A DNA stretch of 64,000 nt. Origin: Desulfosporosinus sp. Sb-LF. Lineage in GTDB: Bacteria; Bacillota; Desulfitobacteriia; Desulfitobacteriales; Desulfitobacteriaceae. The stretch's first letter is position 1, and every line of letters starts with the position of its first letter. Location of the stretch: contig NZ_SPQR01000005.1 in NCBI RefSeq assembly GCF_004766055.1, positions 186,001 through 250,000 on the forward strand, written 5' to 3'. Positions 46,607-56,268 of this stretch are shown here, piece by piece. The notes beneath the pieces were generated by a model. That model did not search any database. It was not told the origin of the DNA and saw only the letters and a program-made list of their open reading frames with translations. The translations under genes were made by a program, and so were the position numbers.

Positions 46607-47803
46607 TCAGGCCTCCTTTATACTGTGGGCTACGATGCCATCAGAGGGTGAGGGGAGGGTTTTAACGGGTTCGGTCAATAAAAATTCACCTTTTTGAATC
46701 CAGTCCTTTAACGTTGAGGCGATCTCCCGGGCTCGGGGCATACTTGACAAGGGCGCCGTGGTGATCTCCTTGCCATTCACCCGAATCTTGCCACTTTTGA
46801 GTTCTGCGTAACTGACATACCCTAGGTTGCCTGGTGTAAACGAAGGATACGCTGCGCCATAATCGACAACAGGGGCGAATAATTCGTCATCTCTCTTAGC
46901 TGCATACCTGGCGATTTCTTCATTGAGAATAGGAATGGGAACTCCAATCCCAACACTGAGTGTTGCGCCATATCCCAGATAACTAGTACCTACCAGCCAC
47001 CTTGGGCTCATCTGCTTCAAATCCCCCGTGACAGCGAGGGTTCCTCCTGAACTGCCAAGTTCCTTGCCATCGACATCGATCATCGACGGAAAATGTTGTG
47101 TGCCGTTCCAAGCGACATACCCGACTCCGCCCCCGAGGAAAATCTTCGTGCCCACTCCAATTGTCTTGAAATGAGGATCCTTCAAAAGTGGGCTCAGCTC
47201 ACCCGATGTTGAAAAGTTGGCATTTTCCATATGAGGTTTAAGCATGCCCATATAAGTATAAATTACCCGATCAGTCAGGTTCACCGCACAGTTGTAATTC
47301 TGATAGGCGTTCCGGGGATTAAAAAGAATCGCTTCATTAATATCATCCAATGAAATAGTGGTTTCTAGATTTCGGCGCGGGTAACAGTCTGTTCCATAAG
47401 CCACTGCTTTTAGTTTGACGGGTTTACGGGCGACGAGATCTTGGATAACATGCCCCCCGCCATAGCGAAATTCGCCAGGATAGTTACTGTTTAACGGGTC
47501 ATCTTCCTGTATTTCAGCCGCACCAATATATGCATCAACAGCTGCTATACCCGCATAAGCTGAGACTCCATTCAGCCAAACTTTCTGCATCTTCATACGG
47601 GGCGTCGTATGTCCAAAACTTAGAAAGGCACCCGACGAACACATTGGTGCAAAGGTTCCAGTCGTTACCACATCTACTTCTTGAGCTGCTTTGGAGAGAC
47701 CTTTTTCCTCTACCAGAGCGATCAGTTCTTCTGCCGTCACAACAACGGCATGACCTGCTTTAATCTTGGCATTGATCTCCGAGTACGTCTTTTCAACACC
47801 CAT
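46607..47803 (-). CDS. Homocysteine biosynthesis protein (DUF39)
   Basis: About 398 residues from the Met of MGVEKTYSEINAKI, which has GGTGGAG upstream; an 18-codon extension is unlikely. DUF39 signatures are GTFAPMCSSGAFLSFGH and the Cys-bearing ATDCYPRRNLETTI region. The family converts aspartate semialdehyde and sulfide to homocysteine, bypassing homoserine activation. It heads the three-gene operon and is preceded by a SAM-I riboswitch with a terminator, so methionine/SAM sufficiency turns it off. Confidence 0.93.
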   Translation of the reverse strand: MGVEKTYSEINAKIKAGHAVVVTAEELIALVEEKGLSKAAQEVDVVTTGTFAPMCSSGAFLSFGHTTPRMKMQKVWLNGVSAYAGIAAVDAYIGAAEIQEDDPLNSNYPGEFRYGGGHVIQDLVARKPVKLKAVAYGTDCYPRRNLETTISLDDINEAILFNPRNAYQNYNCAVNLTDRVIYTYMGMLKPHMENANFSTSGELSPLLKDPHFKTIGVGTKIFLGGGVGYVAWNGTQHFPSMIDVDGKELGSSGGTLAVTGDLKQMSPRWLVGTSYLGYGATLSVGIGVPIPILNEEIARYAAKRDDELFAPVVDYGAAYPSFTPGNLGYVSYAELKSGKIRVNGKEITTAPLSSMPRAREIASTLKDWIQKGEFLLTEPVKTLPSPSDGIVAHSIKEA

Positions 47804-47933
47804 GTTATCTCCACCTCCAGATTTGTTACCTTTATGCGTTAGCCGTGAGAAGGCCAAGTGTCCCTGTAGCCAAGGACAGCGAGAAGGGACCCACCGAAAT
47901 TGTTGTTTGTCGATTGATATTGAGTTTGATAAT

Positions 47934-47967
47934 AGAAAAAGACCCCTTCCAAGATAGAAGAGGTCTT
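47934..47967 (-). terminator. Riboswitch-controlled terminator
   Basis: Minus-strand stem AAGACCTCTTC / GAAGGGGTCTT followed by TTTTTC, 21 bp after the riboswitch aptamer and ~130 bp before the DUF39 start. It is the expression platform of the SAM-I riboswitch. Confidence 0.9.
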
Positions 47968-47987
47968 AAATTACATCATCGACACTC

Positions 47988-48120
47988 CTCTCATCTGCCA
48001 GAAGAATCCTCTTCTGCAAGAATTAGCACCATGCTTTGCGCAAGCCATAAATATTACAACATACAAAGCGGGTTGCCGGGTTTCATTGGGCTAGTCCCTC
48101 CACCACTCCGGATAAGAGTA
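47988..48120 (-). ncRNA. SAM-I (S-box) riboswitch
   Basis: On the minus strand the aptamer shows the S-box order: CTCTTATCCGGAGTGGTGGA, GGGACTAGCCC, ATGAAACCCGGCAACC, GGTGCTAATTC, GGCAGATGAGAG. P1 is CTCTTATC/GATGAGAG. SAM binding should favour the terminator at 47934-47967 and shut off homocysteine synthesis. Confidence 0.97.
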
Positions 48121-48559
48121 TACCTTATTCAATTCATACGCTGAGTCTAACATTTGTATTATATCATGTCAATACAAATTTGCGTATATTAATACAGATA
48201 AACTACTAACCAAGTTATTAATGCTTAAATCATTGCTTGACCTTATTTAATTTAAGTTTCACTCTTTTATCACCAATGTTTTCACACTATTCCCACTAAT
48301 ATTGTTCACTTACGTGAACCTTCAACTGAAAATTTGTGGAAATTGAAGATTCATTATATCCCAAAAAGTGGGCATTGAATCTCTTCTCATTTCGTGCTAA
48401 ATTTGTATTGTACAAGTTATCTAAAAGAAATTATAGACATTAGCGCAAAAATTAAACCTCCGGACGCGGGGGTTTCTTTCTTTTTAAACGAAGAAATCAT
48501 AACCTTTTACATTTAAGGGTATTCTAAATGTGTTGCAACATTTAAAGGGAGGGATACCA
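48121..48559. other. Intergenic control region
   Basis: Contains the minus-strand promoter area of the homocysteine operon (48130-48200, AT-rich), a palindrome GTTCAC-TTAC-GTGAAC at 48304-48319 that could be an operator, and a plus-strand terminator at 48454-48480 with no obvious gene before it. A small transcript from about 48400, or an attenuator ahead of the small genes, is possible. Confidence 0.45.
48454..48486 (+). terminator. Plus-strand terminator ahead of small genes
   Basis: Stem AAACCTCCG (48454-48462) / CGGGGGTTT (48467-48475, one G-U), followed by CTTTCTTTTT. No coding gene precedes it on this strand; it lies 75-85 bp before the first small ORF. Confidence 0.7.
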
Positions 48560-48685
48560 TTGGAGCCACGCGAACCGAGTAAACGACCATTTCCTAAACG
48601 TGAAGTAATGCCATGTAATCATCAGGCTGACCAAGACGGACGAACGGACTATGGTCGAGATAAGGAAACAACATACAAAGGATAG
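48560..48685 (+). CDS. Small basic peptide (41 residues)
   Basis: TTG start with GGGAGGG 6-7 bases upstream. The sequence is charged and proline-rich (REPSKRPFPKREVMPCN, DQDGRTDYGRDK) and resembles no family I know. Its hydrophilic, disordered character and its position beside another tiny gene recall small spore-associated proteins (inference). Confidence 0.5.
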   Translation: MEPREPSKRPFPKREVMPCNHQADQDGRTDYGRDKETTYKG

Positions 48686-48771
48686 ACTAAACAACGACAA
48701 TCCCTTTTCTTAGTGCATTAATATCTCGGCATAGGGAAACCTAGTTTAAGGCTTCAAAGGAGGTATTTTAA

Positions 48772-48867
48772 ATGTCAAATAGAACGACCGATAAAGCACA
48801 GACAGGAAAACCAGACAGAGGGAAAAATTCCCCCTTCAAGAAGAAAACACCTCAAAGCCGGGCATAA
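48772..48867 (+). CDS. Small basic peptide (31 residues)
   Basis: ATG with an ideal AAAGGAGG site 8 bases upstream, and a terminator overlapping the stop codon. The sequence is Lys/Arg-rich (KPDRGKNSPFKKKTP). The strong signals at both ends make it a real gene despite its size. Function unknown; possibly a minor acid-soluble spore-type protein. Confidence 0.6.
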   Translation: MSNRTTDKAQTGKPDRGKNSPFKKKTPQSRA

Positions 48868-48880
48868 GCCCGGCTTTTCG
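48855..48880 (+). terminator. Terminator of the 31-residue gene
   Basis: AAGCCGGGC (48855-48863) / GCCCGGCTT (48868-48876), 4-base loop, then TTCG. The stop codon is in the loop. Confidence 0.8.
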
Positions 48881-48961
48881 TTTGAAAGGATTCTATAGAA
48901 GGAAACTTTCTGGTATAATGACTATAATTATACTTAATTCAAGACGCGCCTATTATTCTAA

Positions 48962-50661
<1,700 letters not shown>

Positions 50662-50671
50662 TTTCCCTCCT

Positions 50672-50726
50672 TTAAAAAAAAGAGGCTCTAAAAGGCGTTT
50701 ATGAAAACGCCTTTTAGAGCCTCTTT
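50672..50726 (-). terminator. Terminator hairpin in the amt leader
   Basis: Perfect 22-bp stem (50679-50700 with 50705-50726), 4-base loop, then TTTTTTT on the minus strand, ending only ~5 bases before the amt ribosome site. It lies downstream of a good promoter, so it can act as an attenuator of amt. It can also end the upstream amidase transcript. Confidence 0.85.
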
Positions 50727-50752
50727 GCTCTTCGATCGCTGCAAGTATTTTT

Positions 50753-50781
50753 ATTATAGCTTCCTTGATTAAAAGTGTCTA
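50753..50781 (-). promoter_or_regulatory. Promoter of amt
   Basis: TAGACA (TGTCTA at 50776-50781), 17 bp, TATAAT (ATTATA at 50753-50758). The transcript would begin near 50745 and meet the 22-bp hairpin within 20 bases. Confidence 0.65.
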
Positions 50782-50821
50782 GATCTTTCTACTGTTATAC
50801 AGTATACACAAAGATTCTCCA

Positions 50822-51637
50822 TTAGACTAGATATTTAGCAACCGCTGCTGCAGTATCGTATTTGTTCGTCCCGGAGAGTAAAATTTCGCTAGGATGCTTT
50901 GTCGTTGGTCCACCAATAACGATTAACATTTTGGCAGTCATAGCTTCCTTCGGCACTGATTGATCCAAAGGTCGTACAAATATAGCACAGTTACCATTCT
51001 TAGCAGCGACATCCGCCCCGCACCAATAGTCTTCTTTGCTAAATAATAGCACGGCAACTTCTAACACATCGTTTCCTCCTACCCTATATTGTACTCCAAA
51101 ATAATCACAGATTCCTCTAGCATGCGCAACCGCCAGTGCAAGTCGAAAACTCGGATCCTTTAACTTCACTGCATCATCCATATTATCAATAAACCCATTT
51201 TCGGTTAAAATTGCGGGCATGCTTGTTTCCTTAAGCACCAAAACATTCTGTACTTTTACTCCGCGATTCAACCATGCCCCGGTTTGAACTAGGTAAGTCA
51301 AAACCTTGTTTGCTGCTGTTTCCGCACGTCCGCCTAAACCCATGACTAAGATCTCTTCCCCTGTCCCCCCACCCGAATTTACATGAACCGCCACAAACAA
51401 GTCTACCTGGTTCTTCTCGGCAATATCCACACGGGCCAGGAGTTCACCATTAAGATTTCCTTCCAAATGGCCAGGTGCATAGTCTCCATCGCGTGTGAGG
51501 TTGGTGCTTATACCATTGTACTCAAGTAACGGTTTTAGTTTTAGACAAATATCCAGTGTTATGTCCTTTTCTTGCAATCCGTAACCGACGGCTCCTGAGT
51601 CATATCCACCATGACCAGGATCTAGGCATACCTTCAC
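50822..51637 (-). CDS. N-acetylmuramoyl-L-alanine amidase with wall-binding tail
   Basis: About 271 residues from GTG 51637, which has AAGGAGGGG 5 bases upstream. The Amidase_3 zinc site is visible: DPGHGGYDSGA (His), E in the ETAANK region, and HVNSGGG (His). The last ~85 residues (LIVIGGPTTKHPSEILLSGTNKYDTAAAVAKYL) resemble a cell-wall-binding CWB2 repeat. It cleaves peptide side chains from peptidoglycan. No signal peptide is seen, as in CwlC-type enzymes that lyse the mother cell. Confidence 0.88.
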   Translation of the reverse strand: MKVCLDPGHGGYDSGAVGYGLQEKDITLDICLKLKPLLEYNGISTNLTRDGDYAPGHLEGNLNGELLARVDIAEKNQVDLFVAVHVNSGGGTGEEILVMGLGGRAETAANKVLTYLVQTGAWLNRGVKVQNVLVLKETSMPAILTENGFIDNMDDAVKLKDPSFRLALAVAHARGICDYFGVQYRVGGNDVLEVAVLLFSKEDYWCGADVAAKNGNCAIFVRPLDQSVPKEAMTAKMLIVIGGPTTKHPSEILLSGTNKYDTAAAVAKYLV

Positions 51638-51687
51638 CTCAACCCCTCCTTCTTCTATGTTATTCAAAGTGATCGGACAAAGTGACA

Positions 51688-51728
51688 AAAGAACGTGAAA
51701 ATGGTTTGAACCACTTTCACGTTCTTTT
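51688..51728. terminator. Terminator after the Cys-repeat gene
   Basis: Stem AAGAACGTGAAA / TTTCACGTTCTT with an inner TGGTT/AACCA pair. The minus strand ends CTTTTG and the plus strand CTTTTTG. It lies 24 bp after the Cys-repeat gene and within the possible upstream extension of the amidase gene, which supports the shorter amidase start. Confidence 0.75.
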
Positions 51729-51751
51729 TGTATTAGACATTCTGTTTAAGT

Positions 51752-52423
51752 TTATAAGTATTTTCCACAGTTTAGGCAGCGCGCTTGTTTTTTTGCCATG
51801 ACATCAAGAGAATTTCTGCAATATGGGCACGCCTCTAAGTCTTCTAGTTTCTTTATTTTATGAATGTAGCAATTCTGAGAATAGCCATTGCAGCGGCTGA
51901 TGTCAACCCCTTTTTTAGTATCAATCCCCGCAGGATTATTAGGGTTATTACAGACAACTCTAGTGCGATCGAAATACACGCATTTTCCTTTAAGAACCCC
52001 ACCGTTTATGACACATTTCTCTGAATAGCCATTACAGCGACTTGGCTCAACACCGCTTTTTGTTCCAATGCCGACATAATTTTTGGGGTTGTTACAAATG
52101 ATTTTAGCATAGTCATAATAACCGCATTTTCCCTTAGGTACTCCACCGTTTAGCATGCAATTCTCGGAATGGGCACTACATCGACTGGAATCAACACCAC
52201 TCTTTGTCCCGACCCCCCCAGGATTTTCGGGGTTGTTACAACTAGCTTTAGAATTGTCATAATAACCGCATTTCCCTTTTGGGTCGCCGCCATTCAACAT
52301 ACAATTCTCAGAAAGTTCATTGCACCGAATAGAGTCAACGCCGCTCTTTGTACCAATTCCCGCTGGATTTTTGGGGTTACCGCAAACGACTTTGGAATTG
52401 TCATAAAAACTACATTTACTCAT
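51752..52423 (-). CDS. Cys-rich tandem repeat protein with zinc-ribbon end
   Basis: 223 residues from MSKCSFYD (AGGAG upstream); a 36-codon extension is unlikely. Four ~45-residue repeats each follow C-x(6-8)-C-N/G-N-P...G-x-x-T-K-x-G-V-x-x-x-R-C-x(6)-C, giving four Cys per repeat. The last ~35 residues are a zinc ribbon (CPYCRNSLD...CLNCGKYL). No signal peptide is seen. The role is unknown; repeated Cys clusters could bind metals or carry disulfides in a spore layer. Confidence 0.75.
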   Translation of the reverse strand: MSKCSFYDNSKVVCGNPKNPAGIGTKSGVDSIRCNELSENCMLNGGDPKGKCGYYDNSKASCNNPENPGGVGTKSGVDSSRCSAHSENCMLNGGVPKGKCGYYDYAKIICNNPKNYVGIGTKSGVEPSRCNGYSEKCVINGGVLKGKCVYFDRTRVVCNNPNNPAGIDTKKGVDISRCNGYSQNCYIHKIKKLEDLEACPYCRNSLDVMAKKQARCLNCGKYL

Positions 52424-52788
52424 TTTACTCCTGGTTAAGAAAACTTGGACAAACCTAACCTTTTCCTTTCCTAAATTTTGAACCTTCTCCAAGTTTTTCG
52501 GCCAAACTTTTAGTGTATTCCCATGTATCATGGGAACATTGACACACTATTTGGGTGGACACAGTTCATCAATGTGCCATTCCTTGTTAGCTTTAGACTT
52601 CTATCCAGTTCTTTATCCTATGTGTTAGAGAGCTAAGCTGTTCATCCCCCAACTTGGTCCTAGTTGATTAATGAATTATCCCTTTTTAGATTCCCCTCAA
52701 GATAACCTATTAAAGTTTTTCTCTACAAATCCTATAATACCTCCAGAAATAGGAATAAAAAAAAGCGCCTGTATCATCAGGACTTCTG
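52424..52788. other. Intergenic stretch
   Basis: No gene recognised. A T8 run after a weak CCTG/CAGG hairpin (about 52757-52785, minus strand) probably ends the Spo0E-like transcript. The remainder is the upstream region of the Cys-repeat gene. Confidence 0.4.
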
Positions 52789-52968
52789 TTAACGACCTAC
52801 CTTATCTTCTTTATTCAGTAGCTTTTCTTGGTACTTGTCTAAAACAGAATCCAGCTCTTGGCTTGCTGCCACAACTTCTGGATCCGAGTATGCTTTACCC
52901 TCTTTAATCTTGATTAGCTTAGAACGCAATTCTTCGATTTTCTCTATTAGTTTTTCGAGTTCAGACAT
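52789..52968 (-). CDS. Spo0E-family aspartyl-phosphate phosphatase
   Basis: 59 residues. Two helices joined by a short loop, with the family motif SQELD (EVVAASQELDSVLDKYQ), which dephosphorylates Spo0A~P and restrains sporulation. GGAGGG lies 7 bases before ATG. It supports a spore-forming host. A minus-strand terminator and possible small RNA gene lie directly upstream (53014-53100). Confidence 0.85.
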   Translation of the reverse strand: MSELEKLIEKIEELRSKLIKIKEGKAYSDPEVVAASQELDSVLDKYQEKLLNKEDKVGR

Positions 52969-53013
52969 TCACAAACCCTCCATTAACTTCTTAAGATTAG
53001 TATACTCAACGAT

Positions 53014-53100
53014 AAAAAATCCCCTCACTAGGAGGGGACGTGAAGAAGGAGAATCAGAGAAAGGACTGAGTGATATGTAAACCGCTGAACTAGCGAGTAA
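53014..53100 (-). ncRNA. Candidate small RNA A (paralogue of 55240-55325)
   Basis: Minus strand: a GCGGTTTACATAT segment, a pyrimidine-rich stretch (CTCTGATTCTCCTTCTTCAC), then a terminator CCCCTC-CTAGT-GAGGGG with T6. The same order and near-identical terminator recur at 55240-55325. The exposed CUCC sequences could pair with ribosome binding sites. No promoter of high quality is visible. Confidence 0.35.
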
Positions 53101-53282
53101 TCATCAATTGGTCTTATCTTATAAAAAATTTGTTACTATTTTGTGATCCTTATATGGAGATTTTGTTAAACCTTATAATGGGAATCTGTAAATATACAAG
53201 CATTCACGCAACCCGGACAAGTGGCATATTATGTACCAAGTAACAGATAAATTATATGTTTATTTGAAAAGGAGGAAGAATC

Positions 53283-53396
53283 ATGGGAGACCTAGAAAGC
53301 CATCGCCATCGTAACCGCTTTCCTTTGGGGCCTATTGTCGCTTTAGAATTAGCTGTTATAATAGCTTTGCTCATCGCAATCATATTTGTCCTTTAG
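53283..53396 (+). CDS. Small membrane peptide (37 residues)
   Basis: ATG preceded by AAAGGAGG. A basic head (SHRHRNRFP) leads into one hydrophobic helix (IVALELAVIIALLIAIIFVL) to the end, giving a single-span membrane peptide. The strong ribosome site and downstream hairpin (53409-53443) support a real gene. Function unknown. Confidence 0.65.
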   Translation: MGDLESHRHRNRFPLGPIVALELAVIIALLIAIIFVL

Positions 53397-53408
53397 GATC
53401 AAAATACT

Positions 53409-53443
53409 GGCAGCAGCTACAGAAATGTCCTGTAGCTGCTGCC
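53409..53443 (+). terminator. Hairpin after the small membrane peptide
   Basis: Exact 14-bp stem GGCAGCAGCTACAG / CTGTAGCTGCTGCC with a 7-base loop; no T-run follows, so it may stabilise the mRNA rather than terminate. Confidence 0.6.
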
Positions 53444-53597
53444 AAGCGCCTTAAATAAGCCCTTACGGGCTTAGCTTTTTAAGGAACCCAGGATTACCCA
53501 TTATATCCAAAAGCAATCCAGTGACGTTTCACAATATGGGTACCATTTAAGAACAAAGCAAAAACCCCACAATCGCTTGCGGGGTCTAAGTTTCCTA

Positions 53598-53672
53598 TGG
53601 AGCCGATGGTCGGAATCGAACCGACGACCTGCTCATTACGAGTGAGCTGCTCTACCTCTGAGCCACATCGGC
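53598..53672 (-). tRNA. tRNA-Thr (anticodon CGT)
   Basis: 75 nt including an encoded CCA. Acceptor GCCGATG/CATCGGC, D-arm GCTCAGAGGTAGAGC, anticodon stem GCTCA/TGAGC with loop CTCGTAA (CGT, reads ACG), T-arm with GGTTCGATTCC. All cloverleaf parts are intact. Confidence 0.95.
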
Positions 53673-53919
53673 ATTTCATGGACGAGAGTAATCTTACTTC
53701 ATTTTTGCCGTTTAGTCAAGCAGTAATGTGGAAGGCATGAGTATTTAAAAGAGCTATTTGAAAATTCTTTTCCTGAAAATCAGCTAAAAACCCTTGGAAA
53801 GGCCAGTTAATCGGTAATAATCAAAAGGAAATAATGGCATTAGGCTACCCGGAAATCAGAGAAACATGGGTTTAGAAGGGTGCCAAACTTCAGTTACTAT
53901 TCGTATTACAGCGTTACTC
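53673..53919 (+). other. Possible gene remnant
   Basis: Protein-like frames (LKELFENSFPENQLKTLGKAS, then NQKEIMALGYPEIRETWV after a shift) suggest the C-terminal scar of an unknown gene. No start, ribosome site or family is recognised. Confidence 0.25.
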
Positions 53920-54511
53920 TCACTTGACTGTGTTTATCACCGTAACTAATCGATTATACATGTAATCTGACATTAGCTTATTATCCGTGTTATTTGGATG
54001 AAGTCCATCATCAACAATGCACGCAAGGTAACTTGATCTTGGGGAAATGCACTCCACAAATCTAATAAGTTTGACCCATTCTTAGCAGATACATTAATAA
54101 TTGCTGTTCTGATACCCAAAAATAAAGATTCGTCTAAAGAAACCTTAGGAGGTTCAACAATGCAAAATATATCTGTGTTAGGAGCTTTACTTTTAATGTC
54201 ATGGATTAACTGTGTATATTTCACCGATCTGGCATGCCGAAATTTCTATCTATTCTTCCTACGCAAATGAATACAGCGTCCGTAGTACCTACTATCTCTG
54301 TTGCTCTCTTTAAGCAATAATCTATAAGATTTCCTGATGAAGCTTTGTTGTCCCACACTATTTTGTTTGAATATGTGTTAAATAAAGATGTTTCAAGAAC
54401 AGAATTCCATCCAGTTTTAAAGGAATCTGAAGCACCTTGACTAACAGCAATTGAGTCCCCAAGGATCATAGCGTTAACTGTACCGCTTTTTAGCTTGCTA
54501 ATGCCTGTCAA
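53920..54511 (-). pseudogene. Frameshifted SGNH/GDSL hydrolase
   Basis: The first frame (54221-54511) holds block I, MILGDSIAVSQGASD (catalytic Ser), and ends shortly after VFICVGRID. The second frame (53973-54224) continues KYTQLIHDIKSKAPNTDIFCIVEPP, and a third recovers DDGLHPNNTDNKLMSDYM, block V with catalytic Asp and His, to a stop at 53920. Two frameshifts split an otherwise complete ~195-residue esterase/lipase-fold protein. The usual GxND of block III is degraded. Confidence 0.82.
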
Positions 54512-54680
54512 GGTATGAACTTTAGTAACTGTTGCAATATGGATAAAATTTTACTTTACTCATTTTGTCTAGGCGCGCTTGATTTGTTACGAGGCTAGCA
54601 CACTGATTGTATTAATTACCATATATTGTATAAAGATTTTATGGAAGTTCTGACTATGAATATCAGGAGGTGAACGGGTT

Positions 54681-54977
54681 TTGAGAACAGGTCTTACCCA
54701 TGTGCACAGTTTTTCTTTTGTGACATCAGTCAATGATCAACACTCTCACACTATTGCAGGGCAGACTAGTTTGGGAGCAGCATACGGTGTCTCTCATGTC
54801 CACTGTTACAAGGGGACCACTTCGTGGAATAGTGGGCATGTGCATTACTATTCCAATATCACTGGCCCTGCAATTTATCTGGCAGATGGTTCTCATGTGC
54901 ATTGTCACAGAGGAACAACAGCTATGGAGAATAACCATAGTCACTCTTATTGTGGCACTGATTATCCGTCTTGTTAA
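54681..54977 (+). CDS. YmaF-family His-rich protein
   Basis: 98 residues with repeated H-x-H units (THVHSFSFVTSVNDQHSHTIAG, HVHCYKGTTS, SHVHCHRGTT, NHSHSYCGT), the YmaF pattern. Each ~22-residue repeat has two or three His and could bind metal. AGGAGGTGA lies upstream of the TTG start. A terminator follows at 55005-55034. Function unknown; family members are found in spore formers. Confidence 0.85.
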   Translation: MRTGLTHVHSFSFVTSVNDQHSHTIAGQTSLGAAYGVSHVHCYKGTTSWNSGHVHYYSNITGPAIYLADGSHVHCHRGTTAMENNHSHSYCGTDYPSC

Positions 54978-55004
54978 TGGCATTTTAAAATTCTTAAGCT
55001 AGGT

Positions 55005-55034
55005 AAAGCCGTCCATATCTTATGGGACGGCTTT
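55005..55034 (+). terminator. Terminator after the YmaF gene
   Basis: 10-bp stem AAAGCCGTCC / GGACGGCTTT, followed by TGTC. Confidence 0.75.
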
Positions 55035-55035
55035 G

Positions 55036-55149
55036 TCAACAGCTCTCCTTTACATCTTCCACAAAAACACTTACACGTCGCCAGCTCAAACTTGATCTCG
55101 AATATATTTTCTTCATTAATTCTATTTGTTCAAGTACGTCTTTAGCCAT
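55036..55149 (-). repeat. Dispersed small coding-like repeat, copy 1
   Basis: A 37-codon minus-strand frame (MAKDVLEQIELMKKIYSRSS LSWRRVSVF...) whose second half is clearly related in DNA to 61925-62010 (shared CCA-CTCAAACTT-ATCT pattern). Copy 2 carries stops in the equivalent frame. No ribosome site is seen, so this is either a small gene family in decay or a non-coding repeat. Confidence 0.35.
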
Positions 55150-55606
55150 AACGTTTTCGCTATTTCTTTGTAAACGCCCGAAATAACGACAATACTCCGC
55201 AAATAGCAAAGATCGCTAGTAGCGGCTTATTTAATTACTAAAAAAACCCCCTCGCTAGGAGGGAGTAAAGGAATGAGAAGCGTGAAGTATATTAACCGCT
55301 AATGCGGTTAATTATCGGTTATATTAGAGTGAATTGATTTTGGCCTCATCTCTGGAGAGCCACGCTCTTGATATAGAAGGCACAATGCCGATCAATAATA
55401 GAAGGATAATTAATTTCATTTTTAAGCCACCTTTGCTAAAACTCATTAATACTAGCGGTTGTCTTTTGAATAACCCTGATTTACAACCAACTGTGACCTT
55501 TGCCTATACTTTAATACAAATATTGGGATTTAGCAAATTCATTCTAATTAAGTAGGGCATAGATTCTACTTATGTGAGGTACTGAGAAATTACAGCTTTG
55601 GACAGT
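55150..55606. other. Intergenic stretch
   Basis: Contains candidate small RNA B (55240-55325) and a 73-codon plus-strand frame at 55334-55555 without ribosome site or motif, which I do not call. Confidence 0.35.
55240..55325 (-). ncRNA. Candidate small RNA B (paralogue of 53014-53100)
   Basis: Minus strand: hairpin AACCGC-ATTA-GCGGTT, a linker with pyrimidine-rich CTTCTCATTCCTTTACTCCC, and a terminator CCCTC-CTAGC-GAGGG followed by T7. The two-stem design and terminator match copy A 2.2 kb away, suggesting a small RNA family or a mobile terminator cassette. Confidence 0.4.
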
Positions 55607-55753
55607 CTATAGCGAAGCAAAAAAAAAACGACTTTTATCGTTCTTTTGCTTATTGTCGCTATTCTTATCATCAATATCATCATCCATGTGTGACCCATGG
55701 TTAAACACTAGCACTAAAACAAGTAAGACTATATAGATAAGTATGCATTTCAT
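55607..55753 (-). CDS. Small secreted or anchored peptide (48 residues)
   Basis: ATG with AAGGGG ~8 bases upstream. A hydrophobic N-terminal segment (ILIYIVLLVLVLVF) is followed by a very acidic then basic tail (HMDDDIDDKNSDNKQKND). It could be a signal-anchored peptide. No family recognised. Confidence 0.45.
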   Translation of the reverse strand: MKCILIYIVLLVLVLVFNHGSHMDDDIDDKNSDNKQKNDKSRFFFASL

Positions 55754-56268
55754 AAGGATTCCCCTTTTCAGCTTCTTAGCATATTTCTATAAATACTATT
55801 ATCTACATATTACTTGTTAATACAACTTTTCCAACATGGGTCTTTAGCGAAGTCGTTTTAGTGAACTACATGGATCTATTGTTCATTAGCGAGTTTTGCC
55901 TGTTTCATTTTTGATATTGTTTGTGTTCCATTCCCAGGGGTACTCCGTACTCCTATTTCTGTTGCTCAAATACAGCAGGTAGTGAGTAGTTTTGTAAGAA
56001 TGAGCTTTGATTAATCTTTATCTTTTCTTTATACTGCTTACTGCAATCTTTACACCGTTTTTATAGGGGTTCGATCTATAATGAATCTGCATTAGAGTTA
56101 CAGATCTTCGAGGGTTAATCAAGTGCATCTCCAAAAGTCAGTTTTTGTAGATAATAAATTTTCTTAAGTTTAAGAAGATACAGGAGGATGGAATGACTAC
56201 CGGTTAAGAAACTTTTTAGTAAACATTTAGTCTATAAATCTTGTTGAGAGAAGGAAGGTTAGCTCCTG
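55754..56268. other. Intergenic stretch upstream of the permease
   Basis: No gene recognised. As the permease is KimA-like I looked for a ydaO/c-di-AMP riboswitch and found none of its conserved blocks. A ribosome site GAAGGAAGG lies near 56254. Confidence 0.4.

Noticed and set aside
53494-53679. A 61-codon minus-strand frame
   Set aside because: It lies across the tRNA-Thr gene and has no ribosome site.
55334-55555. 73-codon plus-strand frame
   Set aside because: No ribosome site, no motif, and composition like the surrounding non-coding DNA.
55754-56268. c-di-AMP (ydaO) riboswitch before the KimA-like permease
   Set aside because: The conserved aptamer blocks are not found in the leader.
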